Below are positions 7,882 to 14,976 of a stretch of DNA of 33,754 nt, in pieces (positions within the stretch are counted from its first letter, which is position 1; each line of letters opens with the position of its first letter). The stretch is from Gammaproteobacteria bacterium. GTDB lineage: Bacteria; Pseudomonadota; Gammaproteobacteria; Arenicellales; Arenicellaceae. The DNA is taken from assembly GCA_030426005.1 (NCBI GenBank), contig JAUHZM010000002.1:1-33754 (forward strand). Reading direction: 5' to 3'. The notes under the pieces are model-generated. The model had not been told where the DNA came from. It did no database searches and saw nothing but the letters and a program-made list of their open reading frames with translations. The translations under genes and the position numbers were made by a program.

Positions 7882-8481
7882 TTAACAACCACCTTCCATT
7901 TCAAATTTCACTCGGATTTCGACACCTGGTACATCGACTGGTTTGCCGCCGACTTGACGTGGTTTGTATTTATATTTAAGCGCTGCTTTTTTTGCCGCAC
8001 TCTCAAACATAGATGAGGTACTGGCAATTACTTCCGGATCGCGCACTGTACCACTTGAGGTTACAGTGAAACGCAGATCAACAGAGCCACACAAGCCGCG
8101 CTCAGCCGCGCGTCGAGGGTAGACTGGTGGTGGACGGAAGATTGGTAGGTATTCGCCATCGTTGGAGTTAAACCCTTTTAAATCACGATTGATACCAACT
8201 TTGACTGCACCGAAGGCGAACTCAGAGTTAATATCAATACGATCTGCCACGATTTTGACGTCGGGCGTATCAGGTTGCTCCTGTACTTCGTCAGGGCGCT
8301 TCGGTTTGGCAGTAATGGTCTCCACTGATTCATCCTGCGGATTGTATTTAAAATCCGGCAGTTTGACTTCAGAGGCTTCGTCCAGCGACGGCTCATCCAT
8401 TTTGATGAGCGCATACATACCGATAATCAAACCAAGCGTCACGAGTACGGCGATCAAAAATGATGGTATAGATCTAAGCAT
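7882..8481 (-). CDS. tonB2: TonB2-type energy transducer
   Basis: This 199-residue protein has a single N-terminal TM anchor (5-26), a short acidic/Pro-containing periplasmic linker (30-80) and a C-terminal TonB domain. The domain contains VYPRRAAERGLCGSVDLRF, SGTVRDPEV, MFESAAKKAALKYKYKPRQV and VEIRVKFEM. The short linker is typical of TonB2 rather than E. coli TonB1. It transmits ExbB/ExbD/TtpC proton-driven motion to outer-membrane receptors. Two cysteines are notable: C131 in the first strand region and C199, the very last residue. They could form a disulfide in the periplasm. The start has GGAG 9 nt upstream, located within the end of exbD, and the gap to exbD is 5 bp. Confidence 0.92.
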   Translation of the reverse strand: MLRSIPSFLIAVLVTLGLIIGMYALIKMDEPSLDEASEVKLPDFKYNPQDESVETITAKPKRPDEVQEQPDTPDVKIVADRIDINSEFAFGAVKVGINRDLKGFNSNDGEYLPIFRPPPVYPRRAAERGLCGSVDLRFTVTSSGTVRDPEVIASTSSMFESAAKKAALKYKYKPRQVGGKPVDVPGVEIRVKFEMEGGC

Positions 8482-8486
8482 GGTTA

Positions 8487-8891
8487 CTACTCCGATTTGG
8501 TCGAGACGGTTGGTAATGGAATCCCCGCCTCTTTCAGCGCGTCAACCACTTTCATCAAAGTCTCAGCATTGGACTCAATGTCCGCTTGCACGATAACTTC
8601 ACCATCTGGCGTCTCTGCACGCATACGCGCAATATTGGCTTTAATTGCGCGTGGATCAATAACCCGCTTATCCAACCAGATATCGTTATTTTCATCGATA
8701 GCCAATAGGATGGATGCTTTTGGATGCTTAACCGCATTCACAGCTTCCGGCTTAGTGATTGTGGCACCACTTTGCTTAATAAAGCTTGCTGTCACGATGA
8801 AGAAAATCAGCATGATGAAAACGACGTCCAACATCGGCGTAATGTCGATCTTGGCATCTTCTTCCTGTCTGTTTCTTATTCCTCGTCTCAT
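8487..8891 (-). CDS. exbD2: ExbD/TolR biopolymer transport protein (first copy)
   Basis: This 134-residue inner-membrane protein has one TM helix (about 18-42) holding Asp22 in ITPMLDVVFIMLIFFIVT, the proton-carrying residue of the family. The periplasmic domain follows (SILLAIDENNDIWLDKRVIDPRAIKANIARM...). It is tightly packed between exbB and tonB, with GGGAG 8 nt before the ATG. Its N-terminal 45 residues are nearly interchangeable with those of the second ExbD (3668-4081), while the periplasmic parts diverge. This suggests duplication with later specialisation. Confidence 0.94.
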   Translation of the reverse strand: MRRGIRNRQEEDAKIDITPMLDVVFIMLIFFIVTASFIKQSGATITKPEAVNAVKHPKASILLAIDENNDIWLDKRVIDPRAIKANIARMRAETPDGEVIVQADIESNAETLMKVVDALKEAGIPLPTVSTKSE

Positions 8892-8942
8892 TTACTTTTC
8901 TCCCAGTTTATAGGGTATAAATTCTTGGCTCTTGAACCTGCT

Positions 8943-9473
8943 TTAGTGATCAAGCGTAAGTTTTTCGTTTAGCTTTTCACGTTCTTGATCAGCTTTACGC
9001 TGTAGCCAAAAACTTAAAAACAAGCCCGACAGTGCGGCGACCATTCCGGCCATCGTTGGTACCGTTGCGCGGGATACACCACCAGCCATCGCGCGAGCGT
9101 TACTGGTGCCGTTAATCGCCATAACCTGGAAAACTTCGATCATGCCGGTTACGGTGCCCAGCAGCCCAAATAATGGGGCGAGTGCAACACAGGCTTGAAT
9201 CATCGACAGATTCTCACGCAGTTTGCTACCAACACGGGAAACCAATTCCTCACGCACTTGATGCGCAGCCCATGATTTACGCTCTTTTCGAGATTCCCAC
9301 TCGTCAATCGCAGCTTTCACTGCGTCGCGATGCGGGCCCGAAATATAGAAGATGCGTTCAATAATCATGAACCACATGATAATGAGTAAACCCGCGATCA
9401 AATACAGAACCGGACCACCCAGCTCCATAAAATCTCGAATGTACTCAAATGTGACTAAAATAAACTCTGGCAT
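8943..9473 (-). CDS. exbB2: ExbB proton channel subunit of the TonB2 system
   Basis: This 176-residue protein has three TM helices: GGPVLYLIAGLLIIMWFMII (about 19-38), LAPLFGLLGTVTGMIEVFQV (about 107-128), and TMAGMVAALSGLFLSFWLQ (about 143-162). This is the MotA/TolQ/ExbB fold and the usual short length of ExbB2. It forms the pentameric channel around ExbD. AGAGG lies 9 nt before the ATG. A 102-bp gap with a long imperfect stem-loop separates it from the upstream ttpC gene. It is the only stand-alone ExbB in the nine-gene operon. Confidence 0.94.
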   Translation of the reverse strand: MPEFILVTFEYIRDFMELGGPVLYLIAGLLIIMWFMIIERIFYISGPHRDAVKAAIDEWESRKERKSWAAHQVREELVSRVGSKLRENLSMIQACVALAPLFGLLGTVTGMIEVFQVMAINGTSNARAMAGGVSRATVPTMAGMVAALSGLFLSFWLQRKADQEREKLNEKLTLDH

Positions 9474-9498
9474 CTTGAGAAACCTCTGTTTGTACTGA

Positions 9499-9568
9499 CG
9501 ATCTCGAGTTTGTTAGCCCTGCCGGTAGCAGTTTCGGAATTGCAACCGGCAAGACAAAATCGAGATCG
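9499..9568 (-). other. long imperfect stem-loop between ttpC and exbB
   Basis: Outer arms CGATCTCGA (9499-9507) and TCGAGATCG (9560-9568) pair perfectly. Inner arms TGCCGGT (9520-9526) and ACCGGCA (9545-9551) pair perfectly, and AGCA/TTGC-type pairs continue inward. No U-tract follows. It fills almost the whole ttpC-exbB gap and is probably an RNA processing, stability or stoichiometry element. Confidence 0.5.
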
Positions 9569-9575
9569 AAAACGC

Positions 9576-10916
9576 TTAACTTTCGATCTGACGAGCAACC
9601 ATACCAGCTGACTGCTCTTCAAGGATTTCCTCAACACGCTTGGCTTTAGATGCCGCTGCAGTGTGAAGAAGTACGATCGGAATCGCGACGACCAGACCAC
9701 AAACTGTGGTAACCAGAGCTTGTGAAATACCGCCAGCCATCAGTTTTGGATCGCCTGCACCGAACAATGTGATCGATTGGAACGTTTCAATCATACCCAG
9801 TACTGTACCCAACAGACCGGCTAATGGTGCAACCACGGAAACGATCTTCAGGAACATCAACCATGAGGTCAACTTTGGCGTTTCTTTCATAATTGCTTCA
9901 GATAAACGCAACTCCATCGCTTCCGTGTCGTTGCTTGGGTTATCTTTAACCGCTTTCAACACACGACCCAATGGGTTTTTGTCTGAAGGAGAGTCTGGGT
10001 TTTTAGCTTGTTTGTTAACCGCAGCGGCAACACCAAACAAAGTTAGGATTTTGTAAATCGCAATCAGTGCTGCGAACAAACCCACACCCAGAATGATATA
10101 ACCTACCGTACCACCTTGATCGATACGCTCACGTAGGCTTGGGCTCTCAACTGCCGCATCTAACAAACGACCTTGCGTTGGATCAAGAGCAAAATCAACC
10201 GATGAACCGCTGGCGCTGTATAAGTCACTTGCTTGACTCAGGTAACGACCGTCTGGCTGGCGTGGAAGCTCAGCAACACCACCTTTACCGTAAGTCAGGA
10301 ACTTGCCGTCACCAACCAAGTTGAAAACACCAACACGAACGACTTCTTGTTGCTCACGCGCACCAGAAGCAGTTGCGACAGATGCATTAAACTTAGCAAC
10401 TTTACCTTGCTGAACGAGCTCATTGAACAGTTCACGCCAGACAGACTCGATTTCAGCCGCTGTCACCAGGTCATTCGCCTGATTCGACACTTTCTTAGAA
10501 ATATCGTCGAAGTTAGCGCCACGATCTGGGAACTGCGCAGAAATAATTGAGGTGTCGAAACGAGCTTCAGTTTCACCAACAACTTGCTGAACGGCACCGA
10601 ATAGATCTTTCAGGTCGCCCAGCGCAGTTTCACGTGCAGTGCGGATTTGATCAAGCTCTTCGTTATTGGCAGCATACTGCGCTTCCAATTGATTGCTGCG
10701 CGCGTCCAATGTTTCACGTTGGGCCCGCAAGTTAGCAACAATCGCCGCTTTACCTGCACCCGCTGAGCGGAAGCGTGCTTCCAAATCTTCAGCCGCCTTA
10801 CTTTTCTGCAGACTACCGCTCTTAACCTGATTTAGGATCTGGTCAACGGTTTGAGCCTGTACCGGTGCTAGCGCAACCGATGCCGCCACGGCGACAGCTG
10901 TAATTAAGTGCTTCAT
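9576..10916 (-). CDS. ttpC: TtpC-like MotA/TolQ/ExbB protein with periplasmic domain (first copy)
   Basis: This 446-residue protein has a signal peptide at 1-22 and a helical periplasmic domain (about 23-260) with long coiled-coil stretches. TM1 is 270-293, TM2 350-378 (VVAPLAGLLGTVLGMIETFQ) and TM3 398-420 (ALVTTVCGLVVAIPIVLLH). This is the TtpC architecture, known as the fourth essential member of Vibrio TonB2 complexes. The C-terminal tail (KRVEEILEEQSAGMVAR) is cytoplasmic. The ATG is one base after the TAA of the DUF3450 gene, with GGAGG 9 nt upstream. This junction is identical in layout to that of the second cassette. The second cassette copy is longer by about 55 residues. Confidence 0.92.
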   Translation of the reverse strand: MKHLITAVAVAASVALAPVQAQTVDQILNQVKSGSLQKSKAAEDLEARFRSAGAGKAAIVANLRAQRETLDARSNQLEAQYAANNEELDQIRTARETALGDLKDLFGAVQQVVGETEARFDTSIISAQFPDRGANFDDISKKVSNQANDLVTAAEIESVWRELFNELVQQGKVAKFNASVATASGAREQQEVVRVGVFNLVGDGKFLTYGKGGVAELPRQPDGRYLSQASDLYSASGSSVDFALDPTQGRLLDAAVESPSLRERIDQGGTVGYIILGVGLFAALIAIYKILTLFGVAAAVNKQAKNPDSPSDKNPLGRVLKAVKDNPSNDTEAMELRLSEAIMKETPKLTSWLMFLKIVSVVAPLAGLLGTVLGMIETFQSITLFGAGDPKLMAGGISQALVTTVCGLVVAIPIVLLHTAAASKAKRVEEILEEQSAGMVARQIES

Positions 10917-10917
10917 G

Positions 10918-11619
10918 TTACGCGCCCTCCGGAGCAGAAATAGGTAGACTCAACAACTCTGGAGCTGTTGTTTTAGCAGCCACCTTGATGGCTTTGCGGA
11001 TGTCTCGGTTGGCACTGGCAGGTAGCGGCTTCCATTCTTTATTAACCGCATCCCACATGCCGGAATTCTTTTGATCTGTTGTCTGGTAGTACAGCGCCAG
11101 GCGGCCAATACGCAGCATATCCACTTCGATTTCATTGCCACCGAATGGTTGGGTCGCTTTGTAAGCCTCTGATGTTGTGCCGTATTCCAACTCAACATTA
11201 TAGATATCCATAATGCTGCGATAGCGGCTAGAGGTAGTCGCTTCAGGGTTAGTCATTAGGTCTTTCAGCGCAATAATACTTTTCAAACGCTCTTCTTTGT
11301 GGAAAGGCAAATCTGCTTTAACAAAAGCTTCCAGCGCTGCAAGCATTTTGCTCAACACTGGCGCCATTTGAGGATCAAGGTCCTTTGCTTTGTCGATAGA
11401 CTGAAGAATTTCACGCTTAGCGACGGTTTGTGCTTGCAACTGCTCTTGTAATTGATCGTTGTACACTTTCAAGCTCTCAACCAACTTCAGTTCGCGCGCG
11501 AACTCTTGGTCGACTGACAAGCCTCCAGATGACTGCGCCACAGCCGTGGTAGCAGCGGCCGCACCGATGGCAACCACTGCCACCGCCTGACCGATCCAAT
11601 TCAACACAGATTTTTTCAT
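10918..11619 (-). CDS. DUF3450 periplasmic protein (first copy), first gene of the TonB2 operon
   Basis: This 233-residue exported protein has a signal peptide (Ala-rich, ending TTAVAQ). A helical segment follows (about 36-80), then a conserved middle with DLPFHKEERLKSI, MLRIGRLALYYQTTDQKNSGMWD and the C-terminal LLSLPISAPEGA. The family is regularly found upstream of TtpC, and its biochemical role is unknown. A periplasmic partner or regulator of the TtpC domain is inferred from this linkage. AGAGG is 11 nt before the ATG. The long upstream region (11620-12609) should contain the operon promoter. No clear Fur-like dyad was seen there. Confidence 0.9.
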   Translation of the reverse strand: MKKSVLNWIGQAVAVVAIGAAAATTAVAQSSGGLSVDQEFARELKLVESLKVYNDQLQEQLQAQTVAKREILQSIDKAKDLDPQMAPVLSKMLAALEAFVKADLPFHKEERLKSIIALKDLMTNPEATTSSRYRSIMDIYNVELEYGTTSEAYKATQPFGGNEIEVDMLRIGRLALYYQTTDQKNSGMWDAVNKEWKPLPASANRDIRKAIKVAAKTTAPELLSLPISAPEGA

Positions 11620-12609
11620 TTTAGATTTAACCTCTTTTAATGAACTCTAGTTAGCTAGATTCAATAGTTGCCGACCGTTAAGTCGACTCGTTTAAATTTT
11701 AAAGCCGCTTGATTTCCTCCACCGAGTCAGGCGGAGACATACCAAGAACTTAAAATTGAAATTTTTGGACTTTTATTAACTTACACGCGCTGAGTCTTAC
11801 TCACGCACCCGTCTTATTAAAAAAGCATTACCTCAGAAAAATCCACCATACCGCCAGCTAGAACACTTTAATGTGTTTGTACAACCCACAGTAAAACACA
11901 AGCTAGACAATTTAGATGGATGGTGATGAGAGAACTCGCGAGATCAAGTGGAGGCGATTGTGGGGCATCAAGAACGCGTACAAAGTGACTGCCTTAATAT
12001 AAAGACAGTGTGGGGACACTTTCTGCAGTCTTACCAAAGCCGACAAATCTTACTAAACGTCTACTACTTGACCCTCGATTTGGTCGACGCAATTCCCAAC
12101 AACAGCTTAGAACAAACACTGGTGCGGCAGCAACAAAGCGACGCGATTTTCCAACGGCTTGCAATAAAGCTCGACATACGTAATTGGCATTGTGCCCACC
12201 AACCGTGCAACGGTGCACGAGCGAGGCAAACATCTTCTCCTAAGGCTGGCCTGCTGATCCTATTCACAATCACGTCAATCAACGACATTCCGAATAGCAC
12301 TGCAAACATATTTATCTTGTAATTGCCGCTCTGTCTTAAGCAGAACTTCTCGCCACCAAGTCTATAACGGATTAACACGACAAGCCAACCCTTTTCATTT
12401 CCCTGGTGATTCCGCCACTCGACAAAAAAGCGAACCACACCCGCTCTTTGAGGTCAAAAAAATAAGCCTTAAACTCATTTCATTCACTCTAACCTGAAGA
12501 ACGGCTGACGAGTGTAACAGCCCGAAAACAGAACGTCACGGGTCAATTACACATATTTCGTCATGTGGCGCACATATTACAGCCAATTTAATCAGCTTGT
12601 CATCTTTGT
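11620..12609. other. about 1 kb without a convincing gene
   Basis: This stretch separates the start of the TonB2 operon from the gltX stop codon. Open frames exist on both strands (e.g. 11948-12322 + and 12064-12438 -), but they overlap each other, have no good ribosome site and give no recognisable protein. The minus-strand translation has a short hydrophobic stretch (NMFAVLFGMSLIDVIV) and Cys/Arg-rich ends, which could be decay of an older gene. The operon promoter should lie in the AT-rich part near 11680-11850. No tRNA or Fur-like palindrome was recognised. Confidence 0.5.
12424..12450 (-). terminator. weak candidate terminator downstream of gltX
   Basis: On the minus strand AAGAGCG pairs with CGCTTTT (one G-U) around GGTGTGGTT, and the T-run is six long. 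It lies about 160 bp past the gltX stop. The stem is short, so confidence is low. Confidence 0.35.
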
Positions 12610-13998
12610 CTAGACGAAGGCTGCCAGTCCAGCGCGCAGTCGCTTCAAAGTTTCCTCGTAGCCCAGAATAGCCAGGGTTGCATCGATCGATGGCGAATTT
12701 GTACCACCGGTAACAGCAATACGCACGGGCTGTGCTACTTTGGCGAATCCAACCTCATGAGCATCGACCGTCTGCTGCACACAGTTTTGGATATTCTCGG
12801 CCGTCCAGTCTGATACACCAGCCAATTTGTCGATCAAGGTTGACAAAATATCACCGGTGCCCGGTTTAACCCATTTTTTCACTGCAGCCGGATCATAATC
12901 ACTGACCGGGCAGAAATACCACCGACTCTGCGCGACCACATCAAGCAGCGTTTTGCAGCGCTCTTGAATCAAGTCAATCACCGCTATCGACTCCGGCGTC
13001 GCTTCCACCTCAATACCAGCCTGCTCAAAATACCAGGCAGATTTACGCAAAAGGTCTGCAGCGCTCAGCTGCTTGATTTTCTCATGGTTCACCCAGAGCA
13101 ATTTCTCTGGATTAAACGCCGACGGTGCGCGGCTTACGTCTTCAATGCGGAACAAGTCCAACAGCTCCTGCTGGGTAAATAACTCCTGATCACCGTGTGA
13201 CCAACCGAGTCGAACCAGATAATTCAATAGGGCCTCGGGCAAATACCCCTCATCGCGATACTGCATCACGCTGACCGCACCATGACGCTTGGACAAACGA
13301 GCACCATCCTGACCGAGAATCATCGGCACATGACCGTATCTCGGCAACTCAGCACCCAGGGCATGCAAAATATTAATCTGACGCGGCGTGTTGTTAATAT
13401 GATCATCGCCGCGAATCACGTGCGTAATACCCATGTCCATGTCATCCACCACCACGGTCAGATTATAGGTCGGCACGCCATCTGGACGCGCAATAACCAA
13501 GTCATCCAACTCGTGATTCGAGATCACGATATTGCCTTTGACCATATCTTCGATTACCACGTCACCGGTCAACGGATTTTTGAAGCGCACCACGGTATTC
13601 TCCGCGTCAGATAATCCGAGCTCACGACATCGGCCATCGTACTTCGGCTTGAGACCATTGGCTTTTTGCTCTTCGCGCATCGCATCAAGTCGCTCTTTAC
13701 TGCACTCGCAATGATACGCATGCCCACTCGCCAAGAGATCTGCGATCACTTCTTTATAGCGATCAAATCGTTGCGTCTGGTAGTACGGACCCTCATCGTA
13801 ATCGAGCCCCAGCCATTGCATGCCATCCAAAATCGCCTGCACCGACTCCTGAGTGGACCGCTCCAGATCTGTGTCTTCAATCCGTAATACAAATCGGCCA
13901 CTATTCTGGCGAGCATGCAGCCAAGAATAAAAGGCGGTGCGCGCACCACCAATATGCAGATAACCAGTTGGGCTGGGCGGAAATCGAGTAACAGTCAT
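12610..13998 (-). CDS. gltX: glutamyl-tRNA synthetase
   Basis: This 462-residue class I aminoacyl-tRNA synthetase charges tRNA-Glu. The N-terminal catalytic domain shows the HIGH-type motif in GYLHIGGARTAFYSW (about 12-26). The KMSKS-type motif occurs as DGARLSKRHG (231-240). Zinc-type cysteines C98, C100 and C124 are present, with a Glu two residues after the last Cys where E. coli has His. VIRGDDHINNTPRQI is the conserved active-site strand. The C-terminal helical anticodon-binding domain (about 320-462) ends in ILGYEETLKRLRAGLAAF. The length fits bacterial GluRS. It is divergent from the QueD-like gene, with a 74-bp shared promoter region. Confidence 0.97.
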   Translation of the reverse strand: MTVTRFPPSPTGYLHIGGARTAFYSWLHARQNSGRFVLRIEDTDLERSTQESVQAILDGMQWLGLDYDEGPYYQTQRFDRYKEVIADLLASGHAYHCECSKERLDAMREEQKANGLKPKYDGRCRELGLSDAENTVVRFKNPLTGDVVIEDMVKGNIVISNHELDDLVIARPDGVPTYNLTVVVDDMDMGITHVIRGDDHINNTPRQINILHALGAELPRYGHVPMILGQDGARLSKRHGAVSVMQYRDEGYLPEALLNYLVRLGWSHGDQELFTQQELLDLFRIEDVSRAPSAFNPEKLLWVNHEKIKQLSAADLLRKSAWYFEQAGIEVEATPESIAVIDLIQERCKTLLDVVAQSRWYFCPVSDYDPAAVKKWVKPGTGDILSTLIDKLAGVSDWTAENIQNCVQQTVDAHEVGFAKVAQPVRIAVTGGTNSPSIDATLAILGYEETLKRLRAGLAAFV

Positions 13999-14017
13999 TG
14001 AAGCTATCCAGTAAATT

Positions 14018-14031
14018 AATTCGGCCGAATT
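14018..14031. promoter_or_regulatory. 14-bp perfect palindrome in the gltX / QueD-like divergent promoter
   Basis: AATTCGGCCGAATT is a perfect palindrome in the middle of the 74-bp gap between the two divergent start codons. It lies immediately upstream of a perfect -10 box for the rightward gene (14036-14041), so a bound regulator would cover the promoter spacer. The identity of any regulator is unknown. Confidence 0.45.
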
Positions 14032-14035
14032 GTAG

Positions 14036-14041
14036 TATAAT
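14036..14041 (+). promoter_or_regulatory. -10 box TATAAT for the QueD-like gene
   Basis: This is a perfect TATAAT, 31 bp upstream of the ATG at 14073. The expected -35 position (about 14013-14018, AAATTA) is poor, which is consistent with dependence on an activator or with the overlapping palindrome. Confidence 0.45.
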
Positions 14042-14072
14042 TTGATCTCAATTTATTGACCCAATTGCACAA

Positions 14073-14924
14073 ATGCCACGCCTTTTTGTTAACAACCTCA
14101 CGGTGATCGACAGCTCTGTACTGGACCCAAAGCGCGGGTTAATCGGCATTAGCTGGCAGGTCGATGTCGAGCTCCAGGGCGAGCTTGACGCGCAAAGCAT
14201 GGTATTTGACTTTGCCAAGGTTAAAAAATCCATCAAATTGTTTATCGACAGCGAACTGGACCACAAGCTATTGGTGCCGGGAAAACATGAGCAGTTACGG
14301 GTTAAGTCGGGCGCCACCACCACACTGAGCTTTAAGACCAGCGATGGTGAAGTGTTTGAACACAGCTCACCGCCGAGTGCGGTGTGCATTTTGGATATGC
14401 CTAAAGTCACGCGCAAAAAGTTGGCCGAGCATATGCAACGCGAACTCCTCAGCGTATTACCAGATAATGTGAAAGCGGTGACCATTTCGCTTTCCAAGGA
14501 GAAAGGTGGTGGCAGTTTCTACACCTACAGCCACGGATTGAAAAAACACGACGGCAACTGTCAGCGCATCGCACACGGACACCGCTCGACCATCCGAATT
14601 TGGAAAAACGGACACCGAGACAAACGACTGGAAAAACGCATTGCTAAGCAATGGAAAGACATCTACCTTGGGTCGAACGAAGACGTAGTCGTATACGAAC
14701 ATGATCGTGTGGAGTTCGCTTACACAGCACCACAAGGCAAATTTCGCTTAAGCCTACCAAGCGACCGAGTACACATCATGCACCTCGACTCCACCGTTGA
14801 ATGCATTGCCGAACACGTGGTCGACCTATTGAACGAAATGTCGCCCAAAGCACATTTCACAGTGCAGGCTTTTGAAGGCATTGGCAAAGGTGCTATTGCC
14901 GAAAGCCTACCATTTAAGGCATAA
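14073..14924 (+). CDS. 6-carboxytetrahydropterin synthase-like (QueD/PTPS) T-fold protein, 283 residues
   Basis: Both halves carry PTPS-family motifs. The N-terminal half has SWQVDVELQGELDAQSMVFD (28-47), a KVKKSIKLFID helix and LDHKLLVP with D63-H64, the DF...DH-L part of QueD. The C-terminal half has the zinc site and catalytic Cys: YSHGL (H154), GNC (C163) and AHGH (H168, H170). It then has LDSTVECIAEHVVDLLNE (the PT-E-N-A-like helix) and a Glu near the end (AFEGIG). In canonical QueD (about 120 residues) the zinc/Cys part comes first. The protein is therefore either a two-T-fold fusion or has rearranged motifs. All catalytic-type residues are present, so a pterin or preQ-pathway-like reaction is plausible. 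No other queuosine gene is nearby. The start is ATG with no clear Shine-Dalgarno sequence. Confidence 0.75.
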   Translation: MPRLFVNNLTVIDSSVLDPKRGLIGISWQVDVELQGELDAQSMVFDFAKVKKSIKLFIDSELDHKLLVPGKHEQLRVKSGATTTLSFKTSDGEVFEHSSPPSAVCILDMPKVTRKKLAEHMQRELLSVLPDNVKAVTISLSKEKGGGSFYTYSHGLKKHDGNCQRIAHGHRSTIRIWKNGHRDKRLEKRIAKQWKDIYLGSNEDVVVYEHDRVEFAYTAPQGKFRLSLPSDRVHIMHLDSTVECIAEHVVDLLNEMSPKAHFTVQAFEGIGKGAIAESLPFKA

Positions 14925-14976
14925 GTCTTAAATCAGAACTTAGACTTCACCCACGCTCACCAAGGAGGACCTCAGT

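Noticed and set aside
11640..11900. Fur box in front of the TonB2 operon
   Set aside because: Iron control would be expected, but no GATAATGATAATC-like dyad was found by eye in this AT-rich segment.
11948..12322. Possible + strand gene of 124 codons upstream of the TonB2 operon
   Set aside because: It overlaps minus-strand open frames, has no ribosome site and gives a composition like random sequence, so it is described only as part of the gap.
12064..12438. Possible minus-strand gene in the same gap
   Set aside because: The translation is Cys/Arg/Trp-rich with no recognisable domain, no Shine-Dalgarno sequence, and its start overlaps a candidate terminator stem. A decayed gene remains possible.
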